Part shown: positions 10,743 through 22,573 of the stretch, piece after piece
Layout: the number at the start of each line of letters is the position of its first letter
Position numbering within the stretch: the first letter of the stretch is position 1
Assembly (NCBI RefSeq): GCF_001642475.1
Contig: NW_019174109.1
Location: 1 to 41,813 of the forward strand
Source of the DNA: Fonsecaea monophora
Taxonomy: Eukaryota > Ascomycota > Eurotiomycetes > Chaetothyriales > Herpotrichiellaceae
Length of the DNA stretch: 41,813 bases
Direction of reading: 5' to 3'
The notes under the pieces: generated by a model
Seen by the model: the letters and a program-made list of their open reading frames with translations, nothing else
What the model was told of the DNA's origin: nothing
Databases searched by the model: none
Made by a program: the position numbers and the translations under genes

Positions 10743-11880
10743 TCAACTCGCGTTCTTCATCTCTCGCAGCTGAGCCATGACCTCGCTGGGCTCCGTTTTA
10801 CCCGTGACCTTCTTCATCTCCTCCGTCTTCACCCGCATAAACACATTGTGTGCTTTTTCCTGGCCGATGGTAAACTTACCCTGTGTTTCCCTATTTTCGT
10901 CCGCAAACTTCTCCAGCATTTTCACCGCCTCGTTATTCCCGTCGACTTTCTTCAGAAATTTAACGTTGGACTTGGTATATTCGTGCCCGGGGTAAACCTT
11001 GGTATCATCTGGTAAGGACGCCAGGATGTCATTGAGGGCCTTGTTCATCTCTGTACCATTGCCCTCGAAGAATTTACCGCACCCACCGATGAACAAGGTA
11101 TCACCAGTAAAAACGACCCGCTCGCTTGTCGACTTGTCCTCCATGAACCAGCAAATACTATCCTGTGTGTGGCAAGGCGTGTGTAGAGCAGTCACCTGGA
11201 TATTTTTGCCTATCGAGAATGTTGACCCATGGGCCGGGGTCTTTGTAACGGCTTCGCAGTCCTTGCCTCCGATGACGGGTAGTTGAGAAGACAATGCAGA
11301 CAATAGTTTTTTGTTGCCTCCCGCATGATCCCAATGATGGTGCGTATTCATTATTGCCGTAAGGTTCAGCGTCTTGGATTTCTCTTCGAGGACGGGAAGG
11401 ACTCTAGAAGAACGGAAGATATACTTATCAGTCTTTGCTTTCTCTCTCTTTCTTGACAGTTGTGGAAGCACAAAACATACTCTGGAGGATTCGCCGGATC
11501 AATGATCACAGCATCCTTAGTCTCATCATCGCTGACCAAGTAGGCATAGTTGTTGGAAGACCCAACCCCTAAATCGTAAAGATTATTTATTAGCAATCTT
11601 TCCTATTGTCGCAAGCCGCAGCCAAGAGGTTCAAAGGTATGTCCGCCGTGACTTTTTCTCCGCTTCAACCACTTGCAACAACTTCTAGTCCGGCCGTGAA
11701 GCTGTGAGCTGGCGTACACATTGGAATACTCAAGATATGCATCTTCCTCGCAGACACCTGCGCGATTCCACTTATATGCGATGAGATTCCCAAATGCGGG
11801 GTATTTGCTGGGCGGATGAATGTAGTTAAAGCGACGGTGGTAGAGAGTATTGGGCGGACGATAAGGCGTGATGTGATCAT
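10743..11880 (-). CDS. GLO2: hydroxyacylglutathione hydrolase (glyoxalase II), three exons
   Basis: The enzyme hydrolyses S-D-lactoylglutathione to D-lactate and glutathione, the second step of methylglyoxal detoxification. Exons 11880-11718, 11568-11481 and 11403-10743 give 303 residues. The first join rebuilds the family N-terminus MHILSIPMW-VGSSNNYAYLV exactly. The metallo-beta-lactamase zinc motif THHHWDH is at residues 104-110, followed by a CHT histidine, FTGDTLFIGGCGKFFEG with the bridging Asp, and YPGHEY. Residues 1-46 are basic, hydroxylated and hydrophobic, like a mitochondrial presequence. Met47 matches the usual cytosolic start, so two products may be made, as in other eukaryotic GLO2 genes. 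A TGACGTCA site lies about 180 nt upstream. The C-terminal helical substrate-binding region is complete. Confidence 0.93.
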
Positions 11881-12056
11881 GGAAATATGAATTGCACGCC
11901 TGACCTGGGAGGTAAATAAGTAGATGGTGCGTCTGAGAATGATTCAGAGGGTGGTGGTGTAATCATTTGGTGGTCTTGCCTGCTCAGATGCGGAGGAGAT
12001 TCGGAAGCGGGCCGCCGCAACTCCAAATATTCGTGTGTAGAAGGAGCTTATAGAGC

Positions 12057-12064
12057 TGACGTCA
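12057..12064. promoter_or_regulatory. TGACGTCA (CRE/ATF-type) site upstream of GLO2
   Basis: A perfect 8-bp palindrome lies 177 nt upstream of the GLO2 ATG and downstream of the PQ-loop gene, so it can only sensibly serve GLO2. Fungal Atf1/AtfA bZIP factors bind this sequence in stress responses. The regulatory role is inference. Confidence 0.45.
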
Positions 12065-12185
12065 AAAAAGCTTAGAATTGAGTCTCAAGGTATTGGTAGT
12101 TTCTGTCACTCTCCTAGAGTAACGCCGAGTCTACAGATAAACAGATGTTCCATCTGTTCTATACGTCTGATCATGTTTATCTGGA

Positions 12186-13623
12186 TTACCCGACCGTGCC
12201 GTAGTCCACATGATGATGACTTCGTCTCCGACTCAGACTCAAATGTCCGCTCTCATGCAATAACCGCTGGCTTTGAGCCATATCCACCACTCTGTCCTTC
12301 CCGACCATTGCGGGAATCCAACCTCTCATCCAACCATTGACTCGTTCCCAGTGGCTATATCCATGTGAATCTCTTACCTTCACGATCCTGTCTTCACGCT
12401 CCCCATACATGATGAACTGGGCTCCCATCAAAGCGTCCATCATTAGCACTCCTGCAGCCCCAAGAAAGAAGGGAGCTGCTCGAGCTACCCATGCCCATCT
12501 CTGGTTCCCATCTGCGTCTACCCAGCCGTGATGTCCATAAGGTTCGTAGTCATTCCACGCATTTGGATTGGTGATCAAGGACGCAGAATACTGTTGAGTC
12601 TTGTTAGTTTACTGACAGACGCGGGACAGAAGGGGCCAAAGGTAGCTGGTTGAAGGCTGACACGGTGTCCCGGGGAGAAGGCAGACTTACAAAGAAATTC
12701 CCACAAAATGCAGCGATGAACAGAAGAGGCGAGAGGCCGGCAGTTGACTGTCGTTGCCAATTCTTGTACAGTTGAGGTAATCTTGAGCCCAGGTACAGAA
12801 AGGTAGAACACCACGACAGAATAGTGCCGGCGACCTCAAGAGGAGTACCGACACGGAAGAGATGAATTCCATGGACATAGTGGTCCGAAGGAAAAGCCAC
12901 TGGAGCAGCTGCCACATTTGAGGCCATGGAAGCCATGGTTGCGGCGTAAAGGAGAGTGCGTGGCGAAGGCGAAGCAATCCAACTCGAGCCAAATTTATCC
13001 CCATAGACGATATCTTGGGGAGCAGCTTTCTTTTCACGGTAGTTTACCGCGGAGAAATGAGGAACGTTGACGTCTCTGGGATCCGATTGTTTCGGAGTAA
13101 AGTCATTAGAGTCCTCGGGTAGTGGTGCATCGCTGCCGAAATTTGAGTTGATGGGCGACAGCCCGTTTATTATGGCACTGTCTGCATCGTCGATATCACT
13201 ATCCCCAGTGGAATGGAGACTTTCCTCATATATCCACTTTGCGGCGTAACTGTACCAGAAGTATTGAAACACTAGGCACATATCAACGAAGACGTAGTAG
13301 GTTGCAACTATGACCTGCCAGCCGGCTTGCTTGGTGAAGATGGCGCCGAGGAGGTTGGCCAGATCGCCTAATAACCACTCGCTCAAGAAGAAAATCGACA
13401 GCCCGGCGGTCGATTTGATATAGTAGTTTTTGAAAATCTGTGGCATCTGTGCGAATAGCCATGACACTATTGACAGTGTGCCGAGGAGGGTAGAGAGCGC
13501 GGCGAGAGGACTGGGTATGCAGAAGCCAAGGTATAACGATAGTTCGGACAGGAAGGGAGAGGTTGGCGTGCAATGGTCTGGTAGAGTGGACGCCATCAAG
13601 AATGGTGGGTAAAATGAAGGCAT
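12186..13623 (-). CDS. PQ-loop repeat vacuolar basic amino-acid transporter (Ypq/PQLC2-like)
   Basis: Exons 13623-12691 and 12590-12186 are joined across a 100-nt intron with a GTAAGT donor and ACAG acceptor, giving 445 residues. Two PQ-loop repeats are visible: Pro-Gln at 61-62 in FAQMPQIFKNYYIKSTAGLS and at 283-284 in RLPQLYKNWQRQSTAGLS. Each is followed by hydrophobic helices, for about seven membrane segments in all. A long acidic/polar loop (about 135-220) separates the repeats, as in yeast Ypq1-3 and animal PQLC2/LAAT-1. Those relatives export lysine and arginine from vacuole or lysosome. The second repeat continues across the intron (CGNFF-YSASLITNP). The C-terminal tail is hydrophilic and histidine/arginine rich. 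The exact substrate is inferred from the family. Confidence 0.88.
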
Positions 13624-13793
13624 CGCTGAACGTTTCGTGAAGTGCTCTTGAGGGTTGTAAACATCTATGTAAAGTGTAACTTGGTTATCATCACTGTTGA
13701 ACCATCTGCAAATCCGCGTTGTAGGCCCGAGCCACTGTTCGATCTCGTCTCGTTTCGATTCGTGGACCTCAAAGCCTGAGAGGATAAATCTTG

Positions 13794-13871
13794 CTTCGCT
13801 CAGTCGTTGCTGCGAAGGAAACTAGCACTGCGCCCGGACTTTGTGCAGTCTGGGTTCGATCCCAGAATAAG
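13794..13871 (+). other. tRNA-like element with three hairpins and a B-box match
   Basis: Three consecutive stems can be drawn: CTTCGC/GCGAAG (13794-13817), ACTGC/GCAGT (13827-13849) and CTGGG/CCCAG (13850-13865) closing TTCGAT. GGTTCGATCCC (13853-13863) matches a Pol III B box, and TCGCTCAGTCG (13797-13807) is one base from an A box. The T loop is one base short, the anticodon-like loop is 13 nt, and only a poor acceptor stem can be paired. It is therefore more likely a decayed tRNA or tRNA-derived repeat than a working tRNA. Confidence 0.3.
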
Positions 13872-15737
13872 GTGTGCTTTCAGAGGAAGGGCAGTCGTAT
13901 GATATCGTGAGCGGGATCATAAAACACAAAGTAAATATGAAGAAGCAATGCAGAACGATGAATGCGCTGTATCGGCTGTATCGACGATGGAGCGTGAAGT
14001 GTGGCAGTCAGTATGAAAGAAGCGCAGGCATGTTTGGAAGACTGACATGACAGAGACAAGTGGGACAGAGCAAAGGAGCCCGATAAGGCAGTCACACCCC
14101 CCCTCCCCTCCCATACAGGCAGAAAAGGGAACCTCAGATAGGAACTTTGAACCCTTAGGATTGAGGCTGATTCGGCGCGGGCAAAGGGACGAGCCGAAGG
14201 AGTTAGGGAACCACCCAGGTCGATTATGTGCAGATGACATAGCGGAATGACTGTACGAGTAAGAATAGGTCAGATGGTCAATTACTGGGCTCCAATAGAC
14301 AAGGCCTGGAGGGGCCCGAACCCCCAAAGACAATGCCGCATGATCGGGGCCGACAGGAAATGAAGATGGGCGGATTTGCACGCGACACAGTCCACACCAG
14401 AAGCAACACAAAGTGACAAACTGATAAGCCTCTGGCGAGACTCGGGTGAGGGCGTGATTGGCAGTTGGGGAATCTCTGGGCGTGGGAGGAGATCGCCGAC
14501 TCGGCGTTGTCGGCAGCTTCTAGGTAAGTGGGCTGTACTTGTAGGGAGTCGAGGACGCCCGTGCCAATCTGTGGCACCTATTGCCTTCGCTTATCCAACC
14601 CTATTTTCCCCGGAGCCTGCCCCAGATCCAACGAACCATGAACCACTGTGTTGCAGCCGCCGAGGTTATTACATGATAGATTGCCTGGCTCTCCTCCCAA
14701 GACCTGGTCACGGGTCGTAAAGCGTGATATCTGACAACACTGACATTCACCCTTCTGGTCAACTAGACTAGCCCTGAAGAGCCAGTTATTCGCAATCTTC
14801 GAGAAATCCATTGCTGAAACATACTAGTAACCCCTGCCTGCGCAGGCTGTCCAGACACCGATCGGAGCGAGCATCTGGGGTACGGTCTGTGGAAGAACCG
14901 CGAGACCACTTGTGATCAACTGGCCGTGAGTTGGGACTTGGTTGAATCCATCTCAGGCTTGCATACAGCCTTGACTGGGGCCTTTTCCTAGCCTTGCTGA
15001 CATAAGGACGCAGCCTTGTCATAACTAAATCCCCGGACCAACATTCTTCCGGAACCCTCGAGGCTGCTACTGGTACGAACTGCACACAGCTTCATCTACA
15101 CAGCTGCTTCATTTCTACTTGTACGGAGCAAACAGCGCCATACCAATGAAGACCTCCTCAATCCAAAACCAAAATGCTATGACAGATTACCATTCTAAGT
15201 CCCCGCTTCTGCTCCGCACCAATCAGCACTACCTGATGCACGTCATGATGCAACAATTTTTCCCACCGGGTTCCATTTCCGAGTCTGACCTTCACCAACG
15301 AGCCTCAATTGGGGCCGATCTTGATACTGCTCGCTGTCAAATTACCATATTTGAAGGATACCATGTTTCAAATATATGTCTTCCATGACGAAATCCTCAC
15401 TCCTTGACACACTTGAACCAGGATAATGTGGAACTTGTGTGCTCAAAGTCTACCTACGTCAAATGCCCAAACGGGGAAGTAGTCGAGCCATTGATGCGGT
15501 TGCTACCAATGACGCCTTCACGCGGCTTGCTATGATGCAACGGCCTGCTGGCTGACAGTTCCGGACAAAGTCTGCATATAGGATTTCAATCGGCAGAGAT
15601 ATCATTGGCAGAGACCCTCGGTTTTGACCAGGCGTAATAACGCGTCAAGACTCAAGTGAAGTCCCCGCTCATTGTTTGGCCACTTTTCCTTTTTATCTGG
15701 CGTTCGTCGCTTCTCTTCTGTTTCGATTCCTTTACAA
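13872..15737. other. intergenic stretch before the catalase gene
   Basis: No gene is supported. Short frames on both strands lack coding character. The right half is the catalase promoter, but I see no unambiguous TATA box. Confidence 0.45.
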
Positions 15738-18147
15738 ATGCAGGAAATGGCCACTTCCGTCGCCAACACCGTTCGAAACATTGGAAATTCGGCCGCCGAG
15801 TCTGTCCAAAGTATGGCTCAAAACAAGAAGATCGCGGACCTGGAAAAGAACAAGAAGGATCAGCAAGATACCAAGCAGAATACGACCACTGATTGGGGTG
15901 CCAAAGTTTCAGATGTTGACCACTGGCTGAAGATTGCCGATGACAAGAGTGGCAGAATTGGACCTTCGTTCCTTGAAGACCAGGTCGCCCGAGAACGCGT
16001 ACGCTCCTCTACCTTCTTTCTAATATTACCCACTAATGTGCTCCAGATTCACCGCTTTGATCATGAGCGTATCCCTGAGCGAGTTGTCCACGCAAGAGGA
16101 GCGGCTGCTCACGGTCACTTCAAACTATTCGAGAGCGCCGAAGATGTCACCAGCGCCGGCGTATTGACAGACACCTCGCGGACCACCCCCATCTTTGTCC
16201 GGTTTTCCACAGTTCAAGGAAGCAGAGGCAGTGCAGACACTGTGCGTGACGTCAGAGGCTTTGCTGTCAAGTTCTACACGGAGGAGGGTAATTGGGATAT
16301 TGTGGCGAACGATGTAAGCAAGTTTCACTGGCCAAAAGAACCATTGACTAACTGTATTTCACAGATTCCAGTGTTTTTCATCCAAGATGCCATCAAGGTA
16401 AGAGACCCAAAATACAATGTTGCACAACACAGTCTAATCAGGTCATCAGTTTCCGGATCTTGTTCATTCACTCAAGCCAGAGCCGGACAATGAAGTCCCA
16501 CAGGGCCAAACGGCCCACAATAACTTTTGGGATTTTGCATTCTTACATCAAGAGGCAACCCATATGTTCTGCTGGGCGATGTCTGACAGAGGCATACCCC
16601 GTTCTTACCGCATGATTCAGGGGTTCGGCGTCAACACCTTCGCTCTCATCAATGCCAAGGGGGAAAGAACATATTGCAAGTTCATCTGGACCCCCGAGCT
16701 TGGCGTCCATTCACTTGTTTGGGACGAAGCTCTGAAATTGGCCGGTCAAGATCCAGATTTCCATCGCAAAGATCTGTGGGAGGCTATCGAAAACGGCGCA
16801 TATCCGAAGTGGAAATTTGGTCTGCAGTGCATCAAGGACGGTGACCAAGATAAGTTCGACTTTGACATTCTCGATGCGACAAAATTATGGCCCGAGGAGC
16901 AGGTCCCTATCCGCTACATTGGCGAACTTGAACTCAATCGCAACGTCGATGAATACTTCGCCGAGACCGAACAGGTGGCTTTCTGCACCAGCCACATCGT
17001 CCCTGGCATTGATTTCAGTGAAGACCCTCTCCTCCAGGGTCGGAACTTTTCCTATCAAGACACTCAAATTACCCGCTTAGGCGCGAACTGGGAAGAACTA
17101 CCCATCAATCGCCCGGTCTGCCCGGTGCTGAACTTCAACCGAGATGGGCAGCTCCGCCATACCATCACCAAGGGCAAAGCCAATTACTGGCCCAACAGAT
17201 GGGAGGCCAACCCGCCAACGAACCATAGCGGTTCAGGAGGGTTCGAATCGTACCCCGCGCAATATCCAGGCATCAAGGCGCGCAAACTCACCGAGAAATG
17301 GAAGGATTATCTCTCACAAGCGCAACTATTCTTCAATTCTATGTCCGACATTGAGAAGAAGCATATTATCGAGGCCTTCTCCTTTGAGCTAGACCACTGC
17401 GATGATGAAATAGTGTATGAGCGCCTTGTGACGCGCTTGGCAGAAATTGATCTCTCTCTCGCTCAGGCCGTGGCCAAGAATTGTGGTGCAAAGACACCTG
17501 AGACACAGGTGGTTCCCAATCACGGCAAAAAAGCCAAGGGTCTCAGCCAATTTGACTACATGCCCCAGGAGCCAACTATCAAAGGCCGGCGTGTTGCCAT
17601 TCTGATTGCGGACGGATTTGACCTCAAGGCGTACGAGGCTATGAAGGCGGCAGTTCTAGCGCAGAGCGCTGTGCCCTGGACGATTGGGACAAAACGGCAG
17701 CCTCTCGTCGCCTCAGATGGTTCGTCGCAGGTAAAGCCCGACCACTTCCTCAACGGCCAACGATCTACCATGTTCGACGCCTTGTTTATCCCTGGTGGCG
17801 CTGATTCCATCAACACACTGAAGGAAATAGGTCTCGCGCGATTTTGGGTCAAAGAAGCTTTTGGTCACCTGAAAGCCATTGGCGCTGTGGGTGAGGGGGT
17901 GCAACTGGTCCATGCTGCCCTGACCGAAGTAGAGAATGTGACTCTGTCTTCTGACGGAAGTGACGGAATCGTGGATTGGTATGGAGTCGTCACGGCTCAG
18001 AAAGCGGATTCTGGGAGCAGCGTCAAGGAAAGTATCAAGATGTTGAAGGAGGCAAAGGACTTTACGAGCAAATTCTTCTGGAATATCTCCCAGCATCGGA
18101 ATTACCCACGAGAGTTGGATGGTTATGCCGAGCAGGTGTCCATCTAG
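15738..18147 (+). CDS. large-subunit (clade 2) catalase, four exons
   Basis: This enzyme splits hydrogen peroxide to water and oxygen at haem. Exons 15738-15998, 16047-16313, 16365-16397 and 16450-18147 give 752 residues. Met4 (15747) has better start context. The third exon is only 33 nt (IPVFFIQDAIK). The active-site His is in RVVHARGAAAHG (about 102) and the distal Asn in WDIVAND (175). The haem-ligand Tyr is in RNFSYQDTQITRLG (389). After about residue 560 comes a glutamine-amidotransferase/DJ-1-like domain (RRVAILIADGFD, ALFIPGGADS). Its nucleophile position reads GAVGEG with no Cys, as is usual in large catalases. There is no signal peptide, so it is probably intracellular, like Aspergillus CatA rather than secreted CatB. 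The length is typical of the family. Confidence 0.95.
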
Positions 18148-19133
18148 ACCGTGTGGCACAACTGTATGATGCCAAGGGTCGATGAAGGGAGAGCAGGGAA
18201 GGGGATATGGGAAAGATTGCCCAGGTATCAGGTATCAGGTATCAGCACCAGGATGTGATCCTTTAAGGGCACGAATATATAATGAATGAACAATCAACTC
18301 GCTACCCGTGCTTTGGCCCTTTACCAATGTCACTTATTATCTCCATGCCCTTACCACAATAGGCTTGAGTTATATCGAGTGCTAAGTCAGACATCTACCA
18401 CGCTGGAACCCTCCAATTGGTCCTGACAAGTCTAAGAGATGGAGTTGAACCTCTTCATACAATGTTTGGGTTAGGAGGCATCGAGAACTTTCAACGCAAA
18501 TAGTACGACAAGAGCCTCCGATACGTTCGGTGTCTGGCTAAATACCTAGATATATAACAAAGTGGCTCACTGGTACCCCGGACCTAAACTACAAAGTATG
18601 ATTCCATCATCATTCGGTGTCTGCCCGACATTAATTATCTAACCCAGGATGGTAATACCATGCCCAGAACGATATCTTGGAGACGAGTTTTGACTGGTGG
18701 ATCGGATAGTACAGTCCTCCTTCGCACCGCCTCAAAGTAAGCACTGTTGGCTGGCGACCGAGTTCATCGAATACCACGGACTAGGACGGACTGCGACTAG
18801 CGAAGATTATCAATCTATATCTACTTCCCGGGGAAAGTCCAGGCAGTTGATGCCCGATTTTTCTACACCTGCTTGGGGTTTATGTGTGTACTGGAACACA
18901 TTCCTCCCGGTCTTTTTTGTTGCCCGTCTGAAACTGGTGACTATTCTTGACAAATACCGGGATTAGGAATCACCAGCGGCAGCTCATGGCCTTGCACGGG
19001 CTGAATAATGAGAAAGTCTGGAGGAAGAAGCGTAGGCTGCCACATACATATAAACCCAAGGAGTTGCAACCATAGCGAAGAGGCTGCTTCAATTCGCGAC
19101 TCCCATCAAATCTCTCGGATCTGACGTGTCAAA
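18148..19133. other. intergenic region with short tandem repeat and TATAAA
   Basis: Three copies of the 7-mer AGGTATC lie at 18223-18243 just after the catalase stop. The plus-strand frame at 18697-18966 has no motif. TATAAA at 19049-19054 is 80 nt before the ATG of the secreted-protein gene and is probably its TATA box. Confidence 0.55.
19049..19054 (+). promoter_or_regulatory. TATAAA box of the secreted-protein gene
   Basis: TATAAA sits 80 nt upstream of the ATG at 19134, the normal distance for a short fungal leader. No other gene start is near. Confidence 0.5.
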
Positions 19134-20674
19134 ATGAGGATCCAGCTTGCCATACTGCTTTCTCTCCAGGTAGTCGTGTCTGCCGCAAATCCCGTGGTCA
19201 GAAGGACTCTGTATCGGCGGCAATCATTTCCTTCCGAATTCAATCCTGATCCTCAGTCTGGATATGACGACCCGACTATTGACATTGCAGACCCTTCCTT
19301 CGCGACCGCCATCCAGGCCGGCTACCAAGGCCCTTTTGCTTCGTACGACAAGCACGAGTTGGTCGGACCTGTGGATCTGCTTCGAAACGGCCACGTCAAC
19401 TACGGCGTGAACCCGAACTTCACGTTGCCCTTGTACAAAGGTACTTCGGCAGACGGCAAGACCTATTGGTGGATCGTGACAGACACGTCGGATGAAGGAA
19501 ATGCAAAGCAGCTCGGCGTCAACTTCGCCCCAAAGCTACGCTTTGCCGCACAAGGTCAGACTGGCGACGGGCTCAAAGGTGCAGAACAGCTAGAGATCGT
19601 CAACAACGCTGTTTTTGGCCGAAAAGGGCTGGTCGACTTTTCACCCGTGCGAAAGATTGTGCCAGGCAATCCGTCACCGTTTCCGCCACAGTCAGTGCAG
19701 CCCGGCAGCGTTGGAGACAAATTCTATACGCCGCTGATCCAGTTGACCAATGCCGGCTACGAAGTATGGAATGCTCCGGTAAGGTGACATGTATCCTGCA
19801 GAGTTTGGAGAAAGGATGCTGAATAGAAGCGAGCCAGATTGTCGCAGGTGATGTGGATGAAGACTATCTGAACCAAGTATGCCCCGGACCCTGTCATTTC
19901 TGGGACCGAGACGAATATTAACCAAGGGACGTTCTTGTCCTAGTTCTGCGACGGTATTCCCGAAGCGATGCTAGCCGATCTTCGCAGCAAAGCCCACGAT
20001 CAAGTCCTCTCCATCTGTCCCCGAGACCAGGTCGTCACCCTCGCAACCATCCGAGGGTTCTCGTTTTCCAAATCCGTCCTCTATCTGATCGCCGACGGAT
20101 CGGACCCGTTGCCCGCGACGCTCGATGGCGGCACGTACGCACCTCGTTTGGCGGCCGTCCCGACGGGGGACGACGACGCCCTTTTCAGCGGGATCGAGCG
20201 TTTCTTCGTGAATACCAACGGATACACAAACCGAGATCTCCCTCCTGGTGCACCGAACAACGAGACCCACCATCCGTGGCGACAAGGTCTGAATAGTGCA
20301 ATCCTGGGAGAGGGGAACCCGTTGAACATCCTCGGAGCAATCCCCACCGTCGCATACGGTACGTATGCACTTCTTCTCCCTCCCTCCGAGCAGACATGTT
20401 GGCTCTGGGAGATGATCATCACCACACCCCACCCTCTCATCTGTTTGCCCTTGCTAAGAAAACCACGTTGGCTGCAGATTACTCACCTCTGTGGAACTTC
20501 AATCTCTACGCGTGGACCAATTTCAGCATCGAGAACGGCATCCGCACCAGGCTGACGGGCGAATTCGAGGTGTTGGGCATGGCCGCTGCCGGGTACGTGA
20601 CGAACCCCGACGGCACCGAGCTGAGCGACGCGGGAATTGTCAACAATTGTCCCATCGTGCATCGATTCCTCTGA
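19134..20674 (+). CDS. secreted protein of unknown function, four exons
   Basis: Exons 19134-19778, 19838-19876, 19944-20358 and 20478-20674 give 431 residues. All joins are GT/AG and frame-consistent. Exon 2 is a 39-nt micro-exon (IVAGDVDEDYLNQ). Residues 1-17 form a signal peptide (MRIQLAILLSLQVVVSA) followed by a dibasic-rich stretch (VVRRTLYRRQ) that resembles a Kex2 processing site. The mature part is compact and aromatic rich, with N-glycosylation sequons (NFT, NET, NFS) and a late conserved-looking block (SPLWNFNLYAWTN). Only two or three Cys are present. There is no membrane segment after the signal and no catalytic motif I recognise. It may belong to a conserved fungal secreted family, but I cannot name it. 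Confidence 0.8.
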
Positions 20675-21097
20675 GTACCTATATAGAATACTAGGGAGGT
20701 TTTAATGTTACTCGATTGATAACAATAATGATAATAATCTGTTCGACTCAGGGAGTGGACGAACTAGATAAAATGTTAACCATGGCATCGTGAGTGTCTC
20801 GATTGTGACATGATTCGGTGAAATTCATTTGTACTCCTGTCGAGAGCGGGTTGGTTTCTCTGAGAGGGACTGGACCAATTACTGTTGATGTATTTCGCCG
20901 TACCTCGTAGTTGAGGGGCAGGGGGAATCTCCGAACGGCGCATCGTATAACCACCTGCAGCTACCCGTTAGGGCGGCATCACATTCATCCCCGATCGAGA
21001 TGAAGCTGCAATCTTGGCATCTCTCAACTGCGCTTCGCCGTTCCGACTTTCGTAACTTCAACTGCTTCTGTCGAGCATTGAGCATTGACGACCCAAG
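20675..21097. other. intergenic region before NDUFS4
   Basis: It contains the terminator side of the secreted-protein gene, with an AT-rich AACAATAATGATAATAAT stretch near 20722, and the NDUFS4 promoter. No further feature was seen. Confidence 0.5.
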
Positions 21098-21875
21098 ATG
21101 GCGCCCCTACCCACACAGAGCGCCATGCGGCTCTTTCGGGCCTATACCCCGGCCACGAGGCTGACGACGAGATGCCTATCGCAGACGCCACAGCGACGGC
21201 TAGGCGAACCCGACCCGCGAGCTATCCCGGACGTCCAAGCTATGCAGATGACCGAAGACCAAGCGTCGATGGTCGAGGTCGATCACAAGCCCGAGCCCTC
21301 TGTCGAGAAATATCACCCCGAGCACCAGCCTGATTATACCGCGATGGTCGACCACGGAACATCGACGTATTCTCCCGTGCCGAGGAGGGTGATGAACGGG
21401 AGTGAGCCCGGGCACGTCACGCCCGCGGCCGTCTTGTCCGGAGCTCCCGTGGACCTACAGGCTCGCACAGTCAGGTAAATCCGAAATCCCTGGGGCTTTG
21501 TTTTGCGCCGCCACCGCGAGGCCTGAAAAGGAACTCAGACTGACCACAATTTCACATCTCACTAGGATCTACAAACCCGTCAAACCCGCCACTCAGTCTG
21601 GCACCTGGGGCTCCCATGCCTGGCGGATGGACTGGGACGTGCTGGGAAAGGGCCACCGGTGGGAGAATCCCCTGATGGGGTGGCAGTCGTCGGGCGACTT
21701 CATGCAAGGCACCAAAATCACCTTCCGTACGAAAGAGGACGCGATTGCCTTTGCCGAGAAACAGGGCTACGAGTGGTATGTGCAGGAGCCGCAGGAGAGG
21801 AGGTTCGTGCCCAAGGCGTACGCGAATAACTTCTTGCACGAGCCTGGGAGGTTGAAGCATATCAAGACGAAATAA
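21098..21875 (+). CDS. NDUFS4: NADH:ubiquinone oxidoreductase 18-21 kDa subunit (NDUFS4), complex I
   Basis: Exons 21098-21474 and 21566-21875, separated by a 91-nt intron (GTAAAT...CACTAG), encode 228 residues. The N-terminus is Arg/Ser/Thr rich without acidic residues for about 35 positions (MRLFRAYTPATRLTTR), as expected for a mitochondrial presequence. The C-terminal half is the ETC complex I subunit domain: RIYKPVKPATQSG, then WRMDWDVLGKGHRWENPLMGW, FRTKEDAIAFAEKQGYEW, and the closing KAYANNF. It is an accessory subunit of the matrix arm, needed for assembly and stability near the NADH site. The length matches fungal orthologues (Neurospora 21-kDa subunit). Confidence 0.95.
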
Positions 21876-22573
21876 GAAAAAAGATGGGGCTGTGTGACAC
21901 CTGCTTACCTGCATCAAGATTGTGGGATCCGTCAAGGGGCGAGAATACCGAACATCGGGTTTTACACAAGACTGCGATGGATGATTCTAACACGGAACGA
22001 GGAAACCTTTTGCCTGCGATGGTTGCGGTTGCGAATGGAGGTGACCCGGCATTATGTACATATCGACAACGAGCTGATTTCAAACAGAAGCAAAAGCAAT
22101 CACGATATACCGTGTGCTGCCGTTGGTGACAGACGTGTCATTTCCAGGCGGCTCTGTTGTTATAGACGTGCTCTACACATGTCTTCTTCTACACCGCTAC
22201 GTGCCAGTTCAACATTACCCAAGAGTGATCTCGCATAGTCTCAATGGGGATTACCATACTATCTAACAGTATTAATCTTAGGGCGAGAGGAGCAACAACA
22301 GCGAGAAATAGGTAGTCTGGTGGTTTAGGTGGTGGTCTTTTTCAACCAGTCGTCAAAGTTGGTCTATGGAAAACAACAACCCCGTGCAATAGTAGTAGTA
22401 CAAGGATATCATGTCATCAACATCATCATCAGTCTGGCAGTCGCGTGCCGCCTTCAACTCATCCTGTGAACGCTCATCATTTTACTCTTTCCCGTCAACG
22501 TCTGTCAATTCCACCGCTGTCCACTGATATTCAGATAATCAAACAAAACACAACGACAATGACCACTGATATC

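Noticed and set aside
16242..16253. TGACGTCA inside the catalase gene
   Set aside because: It encodes the conserved catalase segment VRDVRG, so it is explained by coding constraint.
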